From: Williamsia sp. 1135
Lineage (GTDB): Bacteria; Actinomycetota; Actinomycetes; Mycobacteriales; Mycobacteriaceae
Reading direction: 5' to 3'
Length of the DNA stretch: 64,000 nucleotides
NCBI RefSeq assembly: GCF_002095395.1
Contig: NZ_MJEI01000091.1
Span: 32,478 to 96,477 of the forward strand
Shown here: piece after piece, positions 9,240 to 21,700 of the stretch
Numbering within the stretch: the first letter of the stretch is position 1
Layout: each line of letters starts with the position of its first letter
The notes under the pieces: model-generated
The model's database searches: none
What the model saw: only the letters and a program-made list of their open reading frames with translations
Told to the model about the DNA's origin: nothing
Position numbers and translations under genes: made by a program

Positions 9240-11057
9240 GTCGATCACCGCGCCACCGGTATCGGTCGCATAGAGGTCGACGATCAGCTCTGCGTACTTC
9301 GTGGAGATCGGTTTGCGCCGCAGTTTCATGGTCGGCGTGAGTTCTTCCCCTCCCGGCTCCCACGCCTGGGGCAGGATCACGAACCGCTTGATCTGCTCCA
9401 CGCGCGACAACTTGCCGTTGCCCGTCGTGACCGCGGCCCGGACCTCCCCCCGGATGTCGGGGTGCTCGGCGAGCGAGGCGAGATCGGCAGCGTCGAGACC
9501 GAGAGCGCCGGCACGCGCCGCAGCCACATCGGGGTCCAGGACCACAAGCGCTGCCACGTACGGCTTACCGTCGCCGAGGGCGACGACCTGGCTGATCAAC
9601 GACGACGCCGCCTTGAGTGCGTTCTCGATATTGGTCGGCGACAGGTTCTTCCCCGACTCGTTGATCAGTAGTTCTTTCTTGCGATCGACGATCTTGTAGT
9701 TGCCGTCGTCGTCGACGGTGGCGATGTCACCACTGGCCAGCCAGCCGTCGGAGTCGATCGTGTCCGCGGTCTTCTCCGGCTGGTTGCGGTAACCACGCAT
9801 GACCATCGGGCCACGTACCAGTAACTCCCCGTCGTCGGCGAGTTTGATCTCGACCCCGGTCAGGGGTTTGCCGACGGTACCGATCTTGAGATCGTCGGCG
9901 GTGGTCATGGTCGAGACCGCTGTGGTCTCGGACATGCCCCACACCTCTACGACCGGGATACCGAGACCGGCGAAGAACTCGAGGACCTCCGCGGGGATCG
10001 ACGCCGCTCCCGAGGCCGCCAAGCTGATGTTGTCCAGACCGAGAGCGCTGCGCACGGCGGAGAGGATCAACTTGTCGGCAATCTTGTACTGGACGTCGAG
10101 GATGCGGCCGCGGCTCGTGCCCGCGAGGTCGGCGCGAGCCGCCGCGGATCCGACACCGAGGGCCCACGCCGCCAGCTTCGACTTCACCGGATTGGTTTCC
10201 GCCTCGAGTTTTCCTTCGATCCCCGCCTTGATCTTCTGCCAGACCCGGGGCACCCCGAAGAACACAGACGGATGCACCTCGGCGAGCGCGGCGGCGATCT
10301 CGCGAGGGTCCGATACCGACGTGATCTGGATGCCGCGCACCAGGCTCGCCGCGTGCGCGGACACCCGATCGGCGATGTGCGCCGCGGGCAGATACGAGAT
10401 GATGCGATCGTCGAAACCGATGGTCAGGTGCTCTGCCAGCGCAGACAACTCGGCAACGATGTTCGCGTGGGTGATCTCGACACCTTTCGGCGGGCCCGTG
10501 GTGCCCGAGGTGTAGATCAGGGTCGCGATATCGGAAGGCTGGACCGCGTCGGCCGCTGCCTGCAGATCGAAGTCGCCGAGGTCGGTGTCCTCGACCTCCG
10601 CGAGCGTGATGGTGCCGCCGCTGTCCACACTGACCACGTGATCGATCGCCGTCCCGGCACCTTCGATCGCCGCCACGAAGGCCTGCTCGGTGATGACCAC
10701 CGAGTTGCCCGCGTCGGTGAACAAGTAGTCGATCTGCTCGGGGGCACTCGTGTTGTAGATGGAGAACGGAATGGCACCCAGATGCAGGAGTGCGGTGTCG
10801 ACCAGGTGGAACTCCGGACGGTTGCTGAGCATCAGTGCCACCGGTTCGCCGCGGCGAACGCCCAACGCCGACAGCCCGGCAGCGATGCGCTCGACCCGCC
10901 GCGCATACTCGGCCCAGGTGATCTCGACCGTACCTCCCGACGTGCGCAACGCGACAGCGTCAGGACGCATGCGGGCGGTGTGCGTAAAACCTTCGGGCAG
11001 CGTGCGCACCCCGACTCCGGATGCGTGCGGAAAGGCGATCTCGGCAACGACTGACAT
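9231..11057 (-). CDS. Long-chain fatty-acyl-CoA ligase (FadD15-like)
   Basis: The 608-residue AMP-forming acyl-CoA synthetase starts at the ATG at 11057, which follows a GGAGAAG site. The longer open frame upstream overlaps the divergent promoter and is not used. Motifs are TLIYTSGTTGPPKGVEITH (ATP/AMP loop), WGMSETTA, DGWLASGDIA, and KELLINESGKN with the following Lys-rich C-terminal domain. It should convert long-chain fatty acids plus ATP and CoA to acyl-CoA at the inner face of the membrane, feeding beta-oxidation or complex-lipid synthesis. It is closely similar to the frameshifted copy at 6536-8373, so the pair is a local duplication. It is divergent from a crotonase gene. Confidence 0.92.
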   Translation of the reverse strand: MSVVAEIAFPHASGVGVRTLPEGFTHTARMRPDAVALRTSGGTVEITWAEYARRVERIAAGLSALGVRRGEPVALMLSNRPEFHLVDTALLHLGAIPFSIYNTSAPEQIDYLFTDAGNSVVITEQAFVAAIEGAGTAIDHVVSVDSGGTITLAEVEDTDLGDFDLQAAADAVQPSDIATLIYTSGTTGPPKGVEITHANIVAELSALAEHLTIGFDDRIISYLPAAHIADRVSAHAASLVRGIQITSVSDPREIAAALAEVHPSVFFGVPRVWQKIKAGIEGKLEAETNPVKSKLAAWALGVGSAAARADLAGTSRGRILDVQYKIADKLILSAVRSALGLDNISLAASGAASIPAEVLEFFAGLGIPVVEVWGMSETTAVSTMTTADDLKIGTVGKPLTGVEIKLADDGELLVRGPMVMRGYRNQPEKTADTIDSDGWLASGDIATVDDDGNYKIVDRKKELLINESGKNLSPTNIENALKAASSLISQVVALGDGKPYVAALVVLDPDVAAARAGALGLDAADLASLAEHPDIRGEVRAAVTTGNGKLSRVEQIKRFVILPQAWEPGGEELTPTMKLRRKPISTKYAELIVDLYATDTGGAVIDLR

Positions 11058-11141
11058 CGGACTTCTCCATCGATTACTCGGGGGCGGATCAAACTGGCTG
11101 TGCGACAGCAACTTCTGGGCCCACAGCTTTCCCGGCCCATT

Positions 11142-11163
11142 TCTGACCACAGGTGTGATCTGA
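11142..11163. promoter_or_regulatory. Weak inverted repeat in the fadD/crotonase divergent region
   Basis: The arms TCTGACCAC and GTGATCTGA match as an inverted repeat at seven of nine positions around AGGT. The site lies between the divergent starts at 11057 and 11253. A shared fatty-acid-responsive operator is possible, but no cognate regulator is present in the window and the match is imperfect. Confidence 0.25.
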
Positions 11164-11252
11164 AGATAACAGAATCGGTGCCTGCCGCGGATCAATACGG
11201 CGCCGGCCCGCGTACCGTAGGACCGAAGATTCCCACCTGAAGGAGCCCCAAC

Positions 11253-12134
11253 ATGCCAGCGACCGATGGCGTATCCGCACCTGCACCGCTGACGCTCGCC
11301 GCCGATCCGCACGGCAGCCCGGCCGCCGACGACTCCGTGACGTACTGCGTGGAGCACACGGCCGCCGGACCGATCGCACATGTCCAGCTCAATCGGCCCG
11401 ACAAGCACAATGCCCTCACCCTGCCCCTGCTCGCCGGGCTCACCCGGGCCGCACAACAGGCTGCGAAAGACCGTACGTTGCGCGCGGTGATCATCAGTGG
11501 TGCCGGCAAATCCTTCAGCGCCGGGCTTGATGTCGGCAGTCTCGCAGGAAAGCAGAAGAGCGTCCTGCGTACGTTCGTGCCGAATCTGCTGCAGGGCTCC
11601 AACGGTTTCCAGAATCCGGCCTGGCACTGGCGCCGGGTGCCCGTGCCGGTGATCGCTGTAGTCCACGGCCATTGCTACGGCGGCGGCCTGCAGATCGCCC
11701 TCGGTGCCGACTTCCGGTTCGCCACCCCCGACGCCGACTTCTCCATCCTCGAAGCCAAGTGGGGTCTGATCCCTGACATGTCGGCGTCGGCGGCGCTGTC
11801 TCAGCTCACCGGGATCGACACCGCGAAGCGTCTGACCATGACCGGGGAGATGTTCTCGGCCGACTACGCCAAGGAGATCGGTGTGGTGACCGGTGTCGCC
11901 GACGACCCGCACGCCGAAGCACTGGCGTTGATCGAGAAGATCGCCGCCCGCTCACCGGACTCGGTGGCGTCGACCAAGAAGCTGTTCGAGAAGACCTGGT
12001 CGCGGTCCCCGCGATTCTCGTTCCCCGTCGAGCAGGTTCTGCAGCTCCGACTGCTGCGAACCAAGAACCACGCGATCGCGCGCAAGGCGGGCATGACTCG
12101 CTCGACACCGGTGTTCCGGGATCGCGAAATCTGA
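11253..12134 (+). CDS. Enoyl-CoA hydratase/isomerase (crotonase) family protein
   Basis: The 293-residue cytosolic protein has the crotonase oxyanion-hole segments GKSFSAGLDVGS and HGHCYGGGLQIALGADFR. The second region, ILEAKWGLIPDMS, contains Glu and Asp at places used for catalysis in hydratases and isomerases. An Ala/Pro-rich N-terminal tail of about 25 residues precedes the domain. It most likely hydrates or isomerises an enoyl-CoA during fatty-acid breakdown. The ATG at 11253 follows AAGGAG. Its divergent pairing with the acyl-CoA ligase fits activation and oxidation of fatty acids. The exact chain length is unknown. Confidence 0.88.
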   Translation: MPATDGVSAPAPLTLAADPHGSPAADDSVTYCVEHTAAGPIAHVQLNRPDKHNALTLPLLAGLTRAAQQAAKDRTLRAVIISGAGKSFSAGLDVGSLAGKQKSVLRTFVPNLLQGSNGFQNPAWHWRRVPVPVIAVVHGHCYGGGLQIALGADFRFATPDADFSILEAKWGLIPDMSASAALSQLTGIDTAKRLTMTGEMFSADYAKEIGVVTGVADDPHAEALALIEKIAARSPDSVASTKKLFEKTWSRSPRFSFPVEQVLQLRLLRTKNHAIARKAGMTRSTPVFRDREI

Positions 12135-12143
12135 TCCGGGGCT

Positions 12144-12629
12144 TCAGGGTTCGATCGTGATCCCGCCCGCCAATGTGGACTCAGTGGCTTCGTAGCGCAG
12201 GGTTGTGCCGATTTCGACCAAGTACTCGGCCCGACCCTCGGGAATCCCTGATATCGAGAACGGCAGGAAGCATCGGTTGTCGGACAGTTCAGGTGCAGAC
12301 AACTCGGACTGTCCGAGGATCGACAAGTCCTCATCGAGCACCCGCACCCGGGTGCCTTGTCTCACATCCTCGAATTCGCCGGTGCCGCCGCAGATGTCGG
12401 TGGCGGACACCTCGTACTGCTGATCGGTGAGAACCACGGAGCCGTCGGCGGTGAAGTCGCGTTCTTGCACACCGAGGGCCAGGGCACCGATCGCGATCAC
12501 CGCGAGGATCGTCGCAGCGATCGAGCTGATCACGATGATCGGCTTGCGGGTCCGGCGTTGCCATGTCCGTGGGGGCAGATCGGGGCCGGGATTCAGCCAG
12601 TATTGCGGCGTCTGCTGGACGGGCTGCAT
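12144..12629 (-). CDS. Small single-pass membrane protein of unknown function
   Basis: The 161-residue protein starts at the ATG at 12629. It has a Pro/Gln-rich cytoplasmic N-terminus with basic residues (WQRRTRKP), one transmembrane helix at about residues 31-52, and an extracellular domain of roughly 105 residues with two cysteines that could form a disulphide (DICGGTG and NRCFLPF). This topology is common among mycobacterial-type MmpS-like and DUF proteins, but I cannot assign a family. It is convergent with the crotonase gene and downstream of the thioesterase on the same strand. Confidence 0.7.
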   Translation of the reverse strand: MQPVQQTPQYWLNPGPDLPPRTWQRRTRKPIIVISSIAATILAVIAIGALALGVQERDFTADGSVVLTDQQYEVSATDICGGTGEFEDVRQGTRVRVLDEDLSILGQSELSAPELSDNRCFLPFSISGIPEGRAEYLVEIGTTLRYEATESTLAGGITIEP

Positions 12630-12651
12630 GGTTTGAGTCTGCCCTATCGGG

Positions 12652-13533
12652 TCAGTTCTTCGGCGGGAAGTATTTGATCAGCGCTTCTTGCACGACTGTT
12701 GTGGCCAGCAGACCGTCACGGGTGAAGAACCGACCGGTGCCCAGGCCCCGCGACCCCGCAGCGACGGGTGACTCCGTCGCGTACAGCAACCATTCGTCGA
12801 ATCTGAAGTCGCGGTGAAACCACATCGAGTGGTTCACGGTCGCGGCGAACAAGCGGTCGATACCCCAGGACAAGCCGTGCGTTGTGATGATCGAGTCGAG
12901 AACGGTGGTGTCGGAGGCGTAGCAGAGGGCAGCGATGTGGAGCAGCGGGTCGTCGGGCATCTGACCATCGGTCCGCATCCAGACCCTGTTGTGCTCGAGC
13001 CGCTCCCCCGATTCGCGCGCTTTCCACGTGGGATCGTTGGCGAATCGGATGTCGATCGGGTGCATGGCATTCACGAACAGTGCGATGCGATCCTCGAAGC
13101 CCTTGAAGTGCTCACCGAGTGGTGGCAGATCTTCGGGGTAGGCAACGTCAGGACTCTGCACCGAATGCTCCAGGCCTGCCTTGTTGTCCTGGAACGCGAC
13201 GAGCATGGAGAAGATGTCTTCGCCGTCCTGCATGGCGGTCACGAGACGATTGGCGAACGGCTTGCCATCGCGGAGCCGGGTGACGTGGTACTCGATCGGT
13301 TTGGTGACGTCGCCGCCGCGGATGAAGTGCGCGTTGAGCGCGTGTACGGGAGTAGGGCGGGGCACACTGCGCCCGGCAGCCACCACTCCCTGGCTCAACA
13401 GTTGCCCGCCGAAGGTGCGGGCCCCGACCTCCGTCGGGTGCAGCCCGATGAAGAGGTCGGGTTCGGGCTGCTCGAGATCGAAGATTGCGAGCAGCTTGCT
13501 CAGATCAGACGTCGTACCGGGGGCTTCAGTCAC
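12652..13533 (-). CDS. tesB: Acyl-CoA thioesterase II
   Basis: The 293-residue protein is a double hot-dog thioesterase. The N-terminal half contains GGQLLSQGVVAAGRSV and HALNAHFIRGGD; the C-terminal half contains CYASDTTVLDS and the active-site region FRFDEWLLYATESP. It hydrolyses medium- and long-chain acyl-CoA to fatty acid and CoA. Length matches TesB (about 286 residues). GTG at 13533 is the start. It follows pyk on the same strand after a 421-bp repeat-rich gap; M. tuberculosis also has pykA next to tesB1 (Rv1617-Rv1618), so the pair is conserved even though the enzymes serve different pathways. Confidence 0.93.
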   Translation of the reverse strand: MTEAPGTTSDLSKLLAIFDLEQPEPDLFIGLHPTEVGARTFGGQLLSQGVVAAGRSVPRPTPVHALNAHFIRGGDVTKPIEYHVTRLRDGKPFANRLVTAMQDGEDIFSMLVAFQDNKAGLEHSVQSPDVAYPEDLPPLGEHFKGFEDRIALFVNAMHPIDIRFANDPTWKARESGERLEHNRVWMRTDGQMPDDPLLHIAALCYASDTTVLDSIITTHGLSWGIDRLFAATVNHSMWFHRDFRFDEWLLYATESPVAAGSRGLGTGRFFTRDGLLATTVVQEALIKYFPPKN

Positions 13534-13580
13534 AGCAAGACTCTAGAGGACGCCACCGCTGCGAGGCTGAGCCGCTCCGG

Positions 13581-13752
13581 ACGCCGAGCGGGCCCTACCA
13601 AACGCCGACCGGGCCCTACCGAACGCCGACCGGGCCGTTCTGGCCGTGCACAGGCACGATCAACGCGCGCAGAGGCCCGCTCGACGGCTGTTTCGGCCCA
13701 CTCGACGGCGTTATCGGCCCGGTCGGCGTTATCGGCCCGCTCGACGGAGGTC
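13581..13752. repeat. 21-bp intergenic repeat array, inverted halves
   Basis: Three tandem 21-bp units at 13581-13601, 13602-13622 and 13623-13643 read ACGCCGACCGGGCCCTACCGA with small changes. After a 30-bp spacer, units in the opposite orientation follow at about 13673-13752, read as GGCCCACTCGACGGCGTTATC. The GGCCCGGTCGGCGT core of the second half is the reverse complement of the first. The same unit occurs at 44554-44589 and 55825-55876. It looks like a dispersed intergenic repeat family. Confidence 0.7.
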
Positions 13753-13840
13753 TGAGCGAGCGCAGCGATGCGAAGACCTGGGAGGTGTGGCCGCGGTGGT
13801 TCTGGACTGCCGACGAGCGAGCGCTAGCGAGGTGAGGAGC

Positions 13841-13932
13841 GCAGGCAGCCCCCGCGTGCTCTGGACTGAGGAGCGAGGGAGCGAAGCGACTGAGCCGACG
13901 AGGGAAGAGCACGCGACTTCAGGGCTGCCTGC
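13841..13932. repeat. Long imperfect inverted repeat downstream of pyk
   Basis: The left arm at 13841-13862 (GCAGGCAGCCCCCGCGTGCT) pairs with the right arm at 13906-13932 (AGAGCACGCG, a 5-bp bulge, then AGGGCTGCCTGC). The 43-bp loop is full of GAGCGAG-type repeats. The hairpin starts 22 bp past the pyk stop, in the right place for a transcription terminator, but it lacks a U tract and may simply be a repeat element. Confidence 0.55.
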
Positions 13933-13954
13933 ACGCGGGCGCCAGCCCGCCAAA

Positions 13955-15373
13955 TCAGTGGTCGTCCTCACCGATCCTGTGAACATGGATCAGGTTCGTC
14001 GTGCCGACGGTTCCGGGAGGTGCACCGGCGACGATGACGACCTGGTCGCCGACCTTGAGGCGGCCGATCTCGAGGAGCGAGGCGTCGACCTGCTTGATCA
14101 TCTCGTCGGTGGATTCGACGCGCGGGACGATGAAGGTCTCTGTTCCCCAGCTCATGGCGAGCTGACTGCGTACCTCCGGCAGCGGCGTGAATGCCAGCAG
14201 CGGCAGCCGCGTGTGGAGACGGGCCAGGCGGCGCACGGTGTCTCCGGACTGGGTGAACGCCACCAGGGCCTTCGCGTCGAGACGCTCGCCGATGTCGCGA
14301 GCAGCGTAGGAGATGATTCCGCGCTTGGTGCGCGGGACGTGACTGAGCGGCGGCACGTCGCGGGTCCCGTTCTCGACGGCCTTCACGATCCGGGCCATGG
14401 TCTGCACGGTCTCCATGACGTACTTGCCGACCGAGGTCTCTCCGGAGAGCATGACGGCGTCGGCACCGTCGAGAACGGCATTGGCGACGTCAGAGGCCTC
14501 GGCGCGGGTGGGTCGCGAGTTCTCGATCATCGACTCGAGCATCTGCGTGGCGACGATGACCGGCTTGGCGTTTTCCCGAGCCATCTGGATGGCGCGCTTC
14601 TGGACGAGCGGGACTTCTTCGAGGGGCAACTCGACACCGAGATCGCCGCGGGCGACCATGACGGCGTCGAAGGCCAGGACGACCGCTTCCAGGTTGTCGA
14701 TGGCCTCTGGCTTCTCCAGCTTGGCGATGACCGGAACGCGGCGGCCGACCCGATCCATGATCTCGTGGACCAGTTCGATGTCCGCGGGTGAACGGACGAA
14801 CGACAGCGCGATCAGGTCGACACCGAGGGCAAGCGCGAACTCGAGGTCGGCGATGTCCTTCTCCGACATGGCAGGCACCGAGACGTTCATGCCGGGCAGG
14901 GAGACACCCTTGTTGTTGCTGACCGGGCCGCCTTCGGTGACGGTGCAGATCACGTCGTTCTTGTCGACCTCGACGACAGTCAGCCCGACCTTGCCGTCGT
15001 CGACGAGCAGCCGGTCACCGGGCTGTGCGTCATTGGCCAGTTCTTTGTAGGTGGTGGAGACGCGGGTGGCGGTGCCTGCGCAGTCCTCGACGGTGATCCT
15101 GACCTCGTCGCCTGCGGTCCACTGAACTGGGCCGTCGGCAAAGGTCCCGAGTCGGATCTTCGGGCCCTGCAGGTCGGCGAGGATGCCGACCGCGTGTCCC
15201 GTCACGTCGGACGCTTTCCTGACCCGGTCGTACATCTCCTTGTGGTCTTGGTGTTTGCCGTGGCTGAAGTTCAGCCGCGCCACGTCCATTCCACTCTCGA
15301 CCAGTTCACGCACCCGATCGTCGGTCGCGGTGGCCGGTCCGAGGGTGCACACAATTTTGGTACGTCGATTCAC
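13955..15373 (-). CDS. pyk: Pyruvate kinase
   Basis: The 472-residue enzyme transfers phosphate from phosphoenolpyruvate to ADP, the last step of glycolysis. It starts at the GTG at 15373 with VNRRTKIVCTLGPAT, the family N-terminus; the open frame extends further upstream but those residues are not conserved. Motifs are MDVARLNFSHG, LADLQGPKIRLG, the K+/Mg2+-binding and active-site region VIAKLEKPEAIDN, and MVARGDLGVELP with the catalytic-loop Glu and Asp. ATQMLESMI follows. Length equals that of mycobacterial PykA. The 105-bp gap to gltD upstream presumably carries its own promoter. Confidence 0.97.
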   Translation of the reverse strand: MNRRTKIVCTLGPATATDDRVRELVESGMDVARLNFSHGKHQDHKEMYDRVRKASDVTGHAVGILADLQGPKIRLGTFADGPVQWTAGDEVRITVEDCAGTATRVSTTYKELANDAQPGDRLLVDDGKVGLTVVEVDKNDVICTVTEGGPVSNNKGVSLPGMNVSVPAMSEKDIADLEFALALGVDLIALSFVRSPADIELVHEIMDRVGRRVPVIAKLEKPEAIDNLEAVVLAFDAVMVARGDLGVELPLEEVPLVQKRAIQMARENAKPVIVATQMLESMIENSRPTRAEASDVANAVLDGADAVMLSGETSVGKYVMETVQTMARIVKAVENGTRDVPPLSHVPRTKRGIISYAARDIGERLDAKALVAFTQSGDTVRRLARLHTRLPLLAFTPLPEVRSQLAMSWGTETFIVPRVESTDEMIKQVDASLLEIGRLKVGDQVVIVAGAPPGTVGTTNLIHVHRIGEDDH

Positions 15374-15478
15374 CTCGCCGAGCCTAGTCCGCACAGGCGA
15401 TCCTCTCCACGTAAGTAGCCAAGACGTCACCCATAATTCGCTGTGTTAAGAAGATGGCGGTCCCTGCAGAAATGCGCT

Positions 15479-16976
15479 TCAGCGGACCGACAGCGGTAGC
15501 GCCGCCGGGTGCATCGGTGAGGGCAGGTCCGATTCGCCCATCAGGAACTCGTCCACTCCTCGTGCGGCGGCACGTCCCTCTGCGATCGCCCAGACGACCA
15601 GCGAGGCCCCGCGGTGCGCGTCGCCACACACGAAGACGCCGGGAGCGTCGGTCTGCCAGTCGCTGCCACAGGCGAGTGCGCCGCGACGATTCGGGGCCAA
15701 ATCGAGCTCGGACAGCAGTTCGGTGCGCTCGACTCCTTCGAAACCGATCGCGAATAGTGCCAACTCACAGGGTAATTCGAACTCGTCGCCGATGGGGACG
15801 ACGGTACGGTTCCCGTCGTCGTCACGCTGGACCGTCACCTCGGCCAGGACCATCGCGATGACGTTGCCGTCGTCGTCGCCGACGAACCGCTGCACCGCGA
15901 CCTCGTACCGACGGGCGCCGCCCTCGGCGTGCGCGGACGAACTGCGCAGGATGAGCGGCCAGGTCGGCCACGGCGATCGGTCGTCGTCTCGGTCCGATGG
16001 CAGCTCCGGGTTGTAGTCGAGTTGGGTGACCGACGCCGCGCCCTGCCGGTGCGCGGTGCCGAGGCAGTCTGCACCGGTGTCACCGCCCCCGATGATCACG
16101 ACGTGTTTGCCCTGCGCGGAGATCGGTGACGGTCCATCGCCCTCGCACTCCCGGTTGGCGGGCACCAGATGCTCCATGGCCAGATGAACGCCGTTCAGGT
16201 CTCTCCCGGGCACCCCGGTGTTGTCCCGGGCCGCCAGGGCTCCCACTGCGAGCACGACCGCGTCGAATCGCTCTCGGAGTTCGTCGACGGTCAGATCGAC
16301 GCCCACGTTGCAGCCGGTGACGAACTCGGTGCCCTCGGCCCGCATCTGCCCCAGCCGACGATCGACGTCTGATTTCTGCAGCTTGTATTCGGGGATGCCG
16401 TATCGCAGCAAGCCGCCGAGTCGGTCGTCACGCTCGAAGACGGTCACGGTGTGGCCGGCGCGGGTGAGTTGCTGTGCGGCGGCGAGCCCGGCCGGACCGG
16501 AACCGACGACCGCGACGGTCTTCCCCGAATGGGTCATCGATGTCTGCGGACCGACGAGACCCTCGCGCCAAGCTTCCTCCGCGATCGTCTTCTCGATGCG
16601 CTTGATGGTGACACTGCCGCCGGTGGTCGCCTGCGAGATCGACAGCACGCACGCGGACTCGCACGGGGCCGGACAGATCTTCCCGGTGAACTCCGGGAAG
16701 TTGTTCGTGGCATGCAGGCGATCGCTGGCGGCGTCCCACCGGCCACGGCGCACCAGATCATTCCATTCCGGGATCAGGTTCCCGAGCGGACAACCCGCCG
16801 TGCCCGAGTGGCAGAACGGGATCCCGCAGTCCATGCAACGGCGCGCCTGTTCGGCAACGTTCTCGTTCTCCTTGAGGGGGTCGTTGTCGGCGTACACATC
16901 CCGCCAATCGTTGACCCGCTCGTACACCGGCCGGGTGACCGCTTCGGCCTTGCCGACTTCGAGAAATCCGCGCGGG

Positions 16977-16984
<8 letters not shown>
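15479..16984 (-). CDS. gltD: Glutamate synthase (NADPH) small subunit
   Basis: The 501-residue subunit supplies electrons from NADPH to the large subunit for glutamate synthesis. The N-terminal cysteine cluster [19 protein letters not shown] (about residues 50-68), with further cysteines near 105-112 (CPAPCESAC), binds 4Fe-4S centres. A FAD-binding [13 protein letters not shown] (about 160-172) and an NADPH-binding [11 protein letters not shown] (about 300) follow. The GTG start at 16984 overlaps the gltB stop by 8 bp, so the two subunits are translationally coupled. Confidence 0.97.
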
Positions 16985-21548
<4,564 letters not shown>

Positions 21549-21700
21549 ATCCGACCTCCACGCCTAGGCCCTCGATCACGCGAGGAACCAGCCAGTAATC
21601 CTCAGGACGTCACTGGCCCGTGGGGTGAAATATGCGCACCTGCGGAACTCGCGGTGGTGCAACTGCCCATGATATCAGGCAAATAAAGGGTGAGCAGACC

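Larger units (their letters stand above)
13534..13954. other. 421-bp non-coding gap between pyk and tesB, filled with repeats
   Basis: No reading frame in this gap has supporting homology or a convincing start. It holds a tandem 21-bp repeat array in two orientations (13581-13752), a stretch of GAGCGA-type direct repeats (13754-13895), and a long imperfect inverted repeat (13841-13932). The last is probably the pyk terminator region. A tesB promoter must lie within it, but no box stands out. Confidence 0.7.

Noticed and set aside
11058..11912. Upstream extension of the FadD frame by 285 codons
   Set aside because: The frame stays open by chance across the divergent promoter and the crotonase coding region; the good ribosome site and family N-terminus are at 11057.
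13581..13752. CRISPR array at the 21-bp repeats
   Set aside because: Units are contiguous rather than separated by unique spacers, and no cas genes are present.
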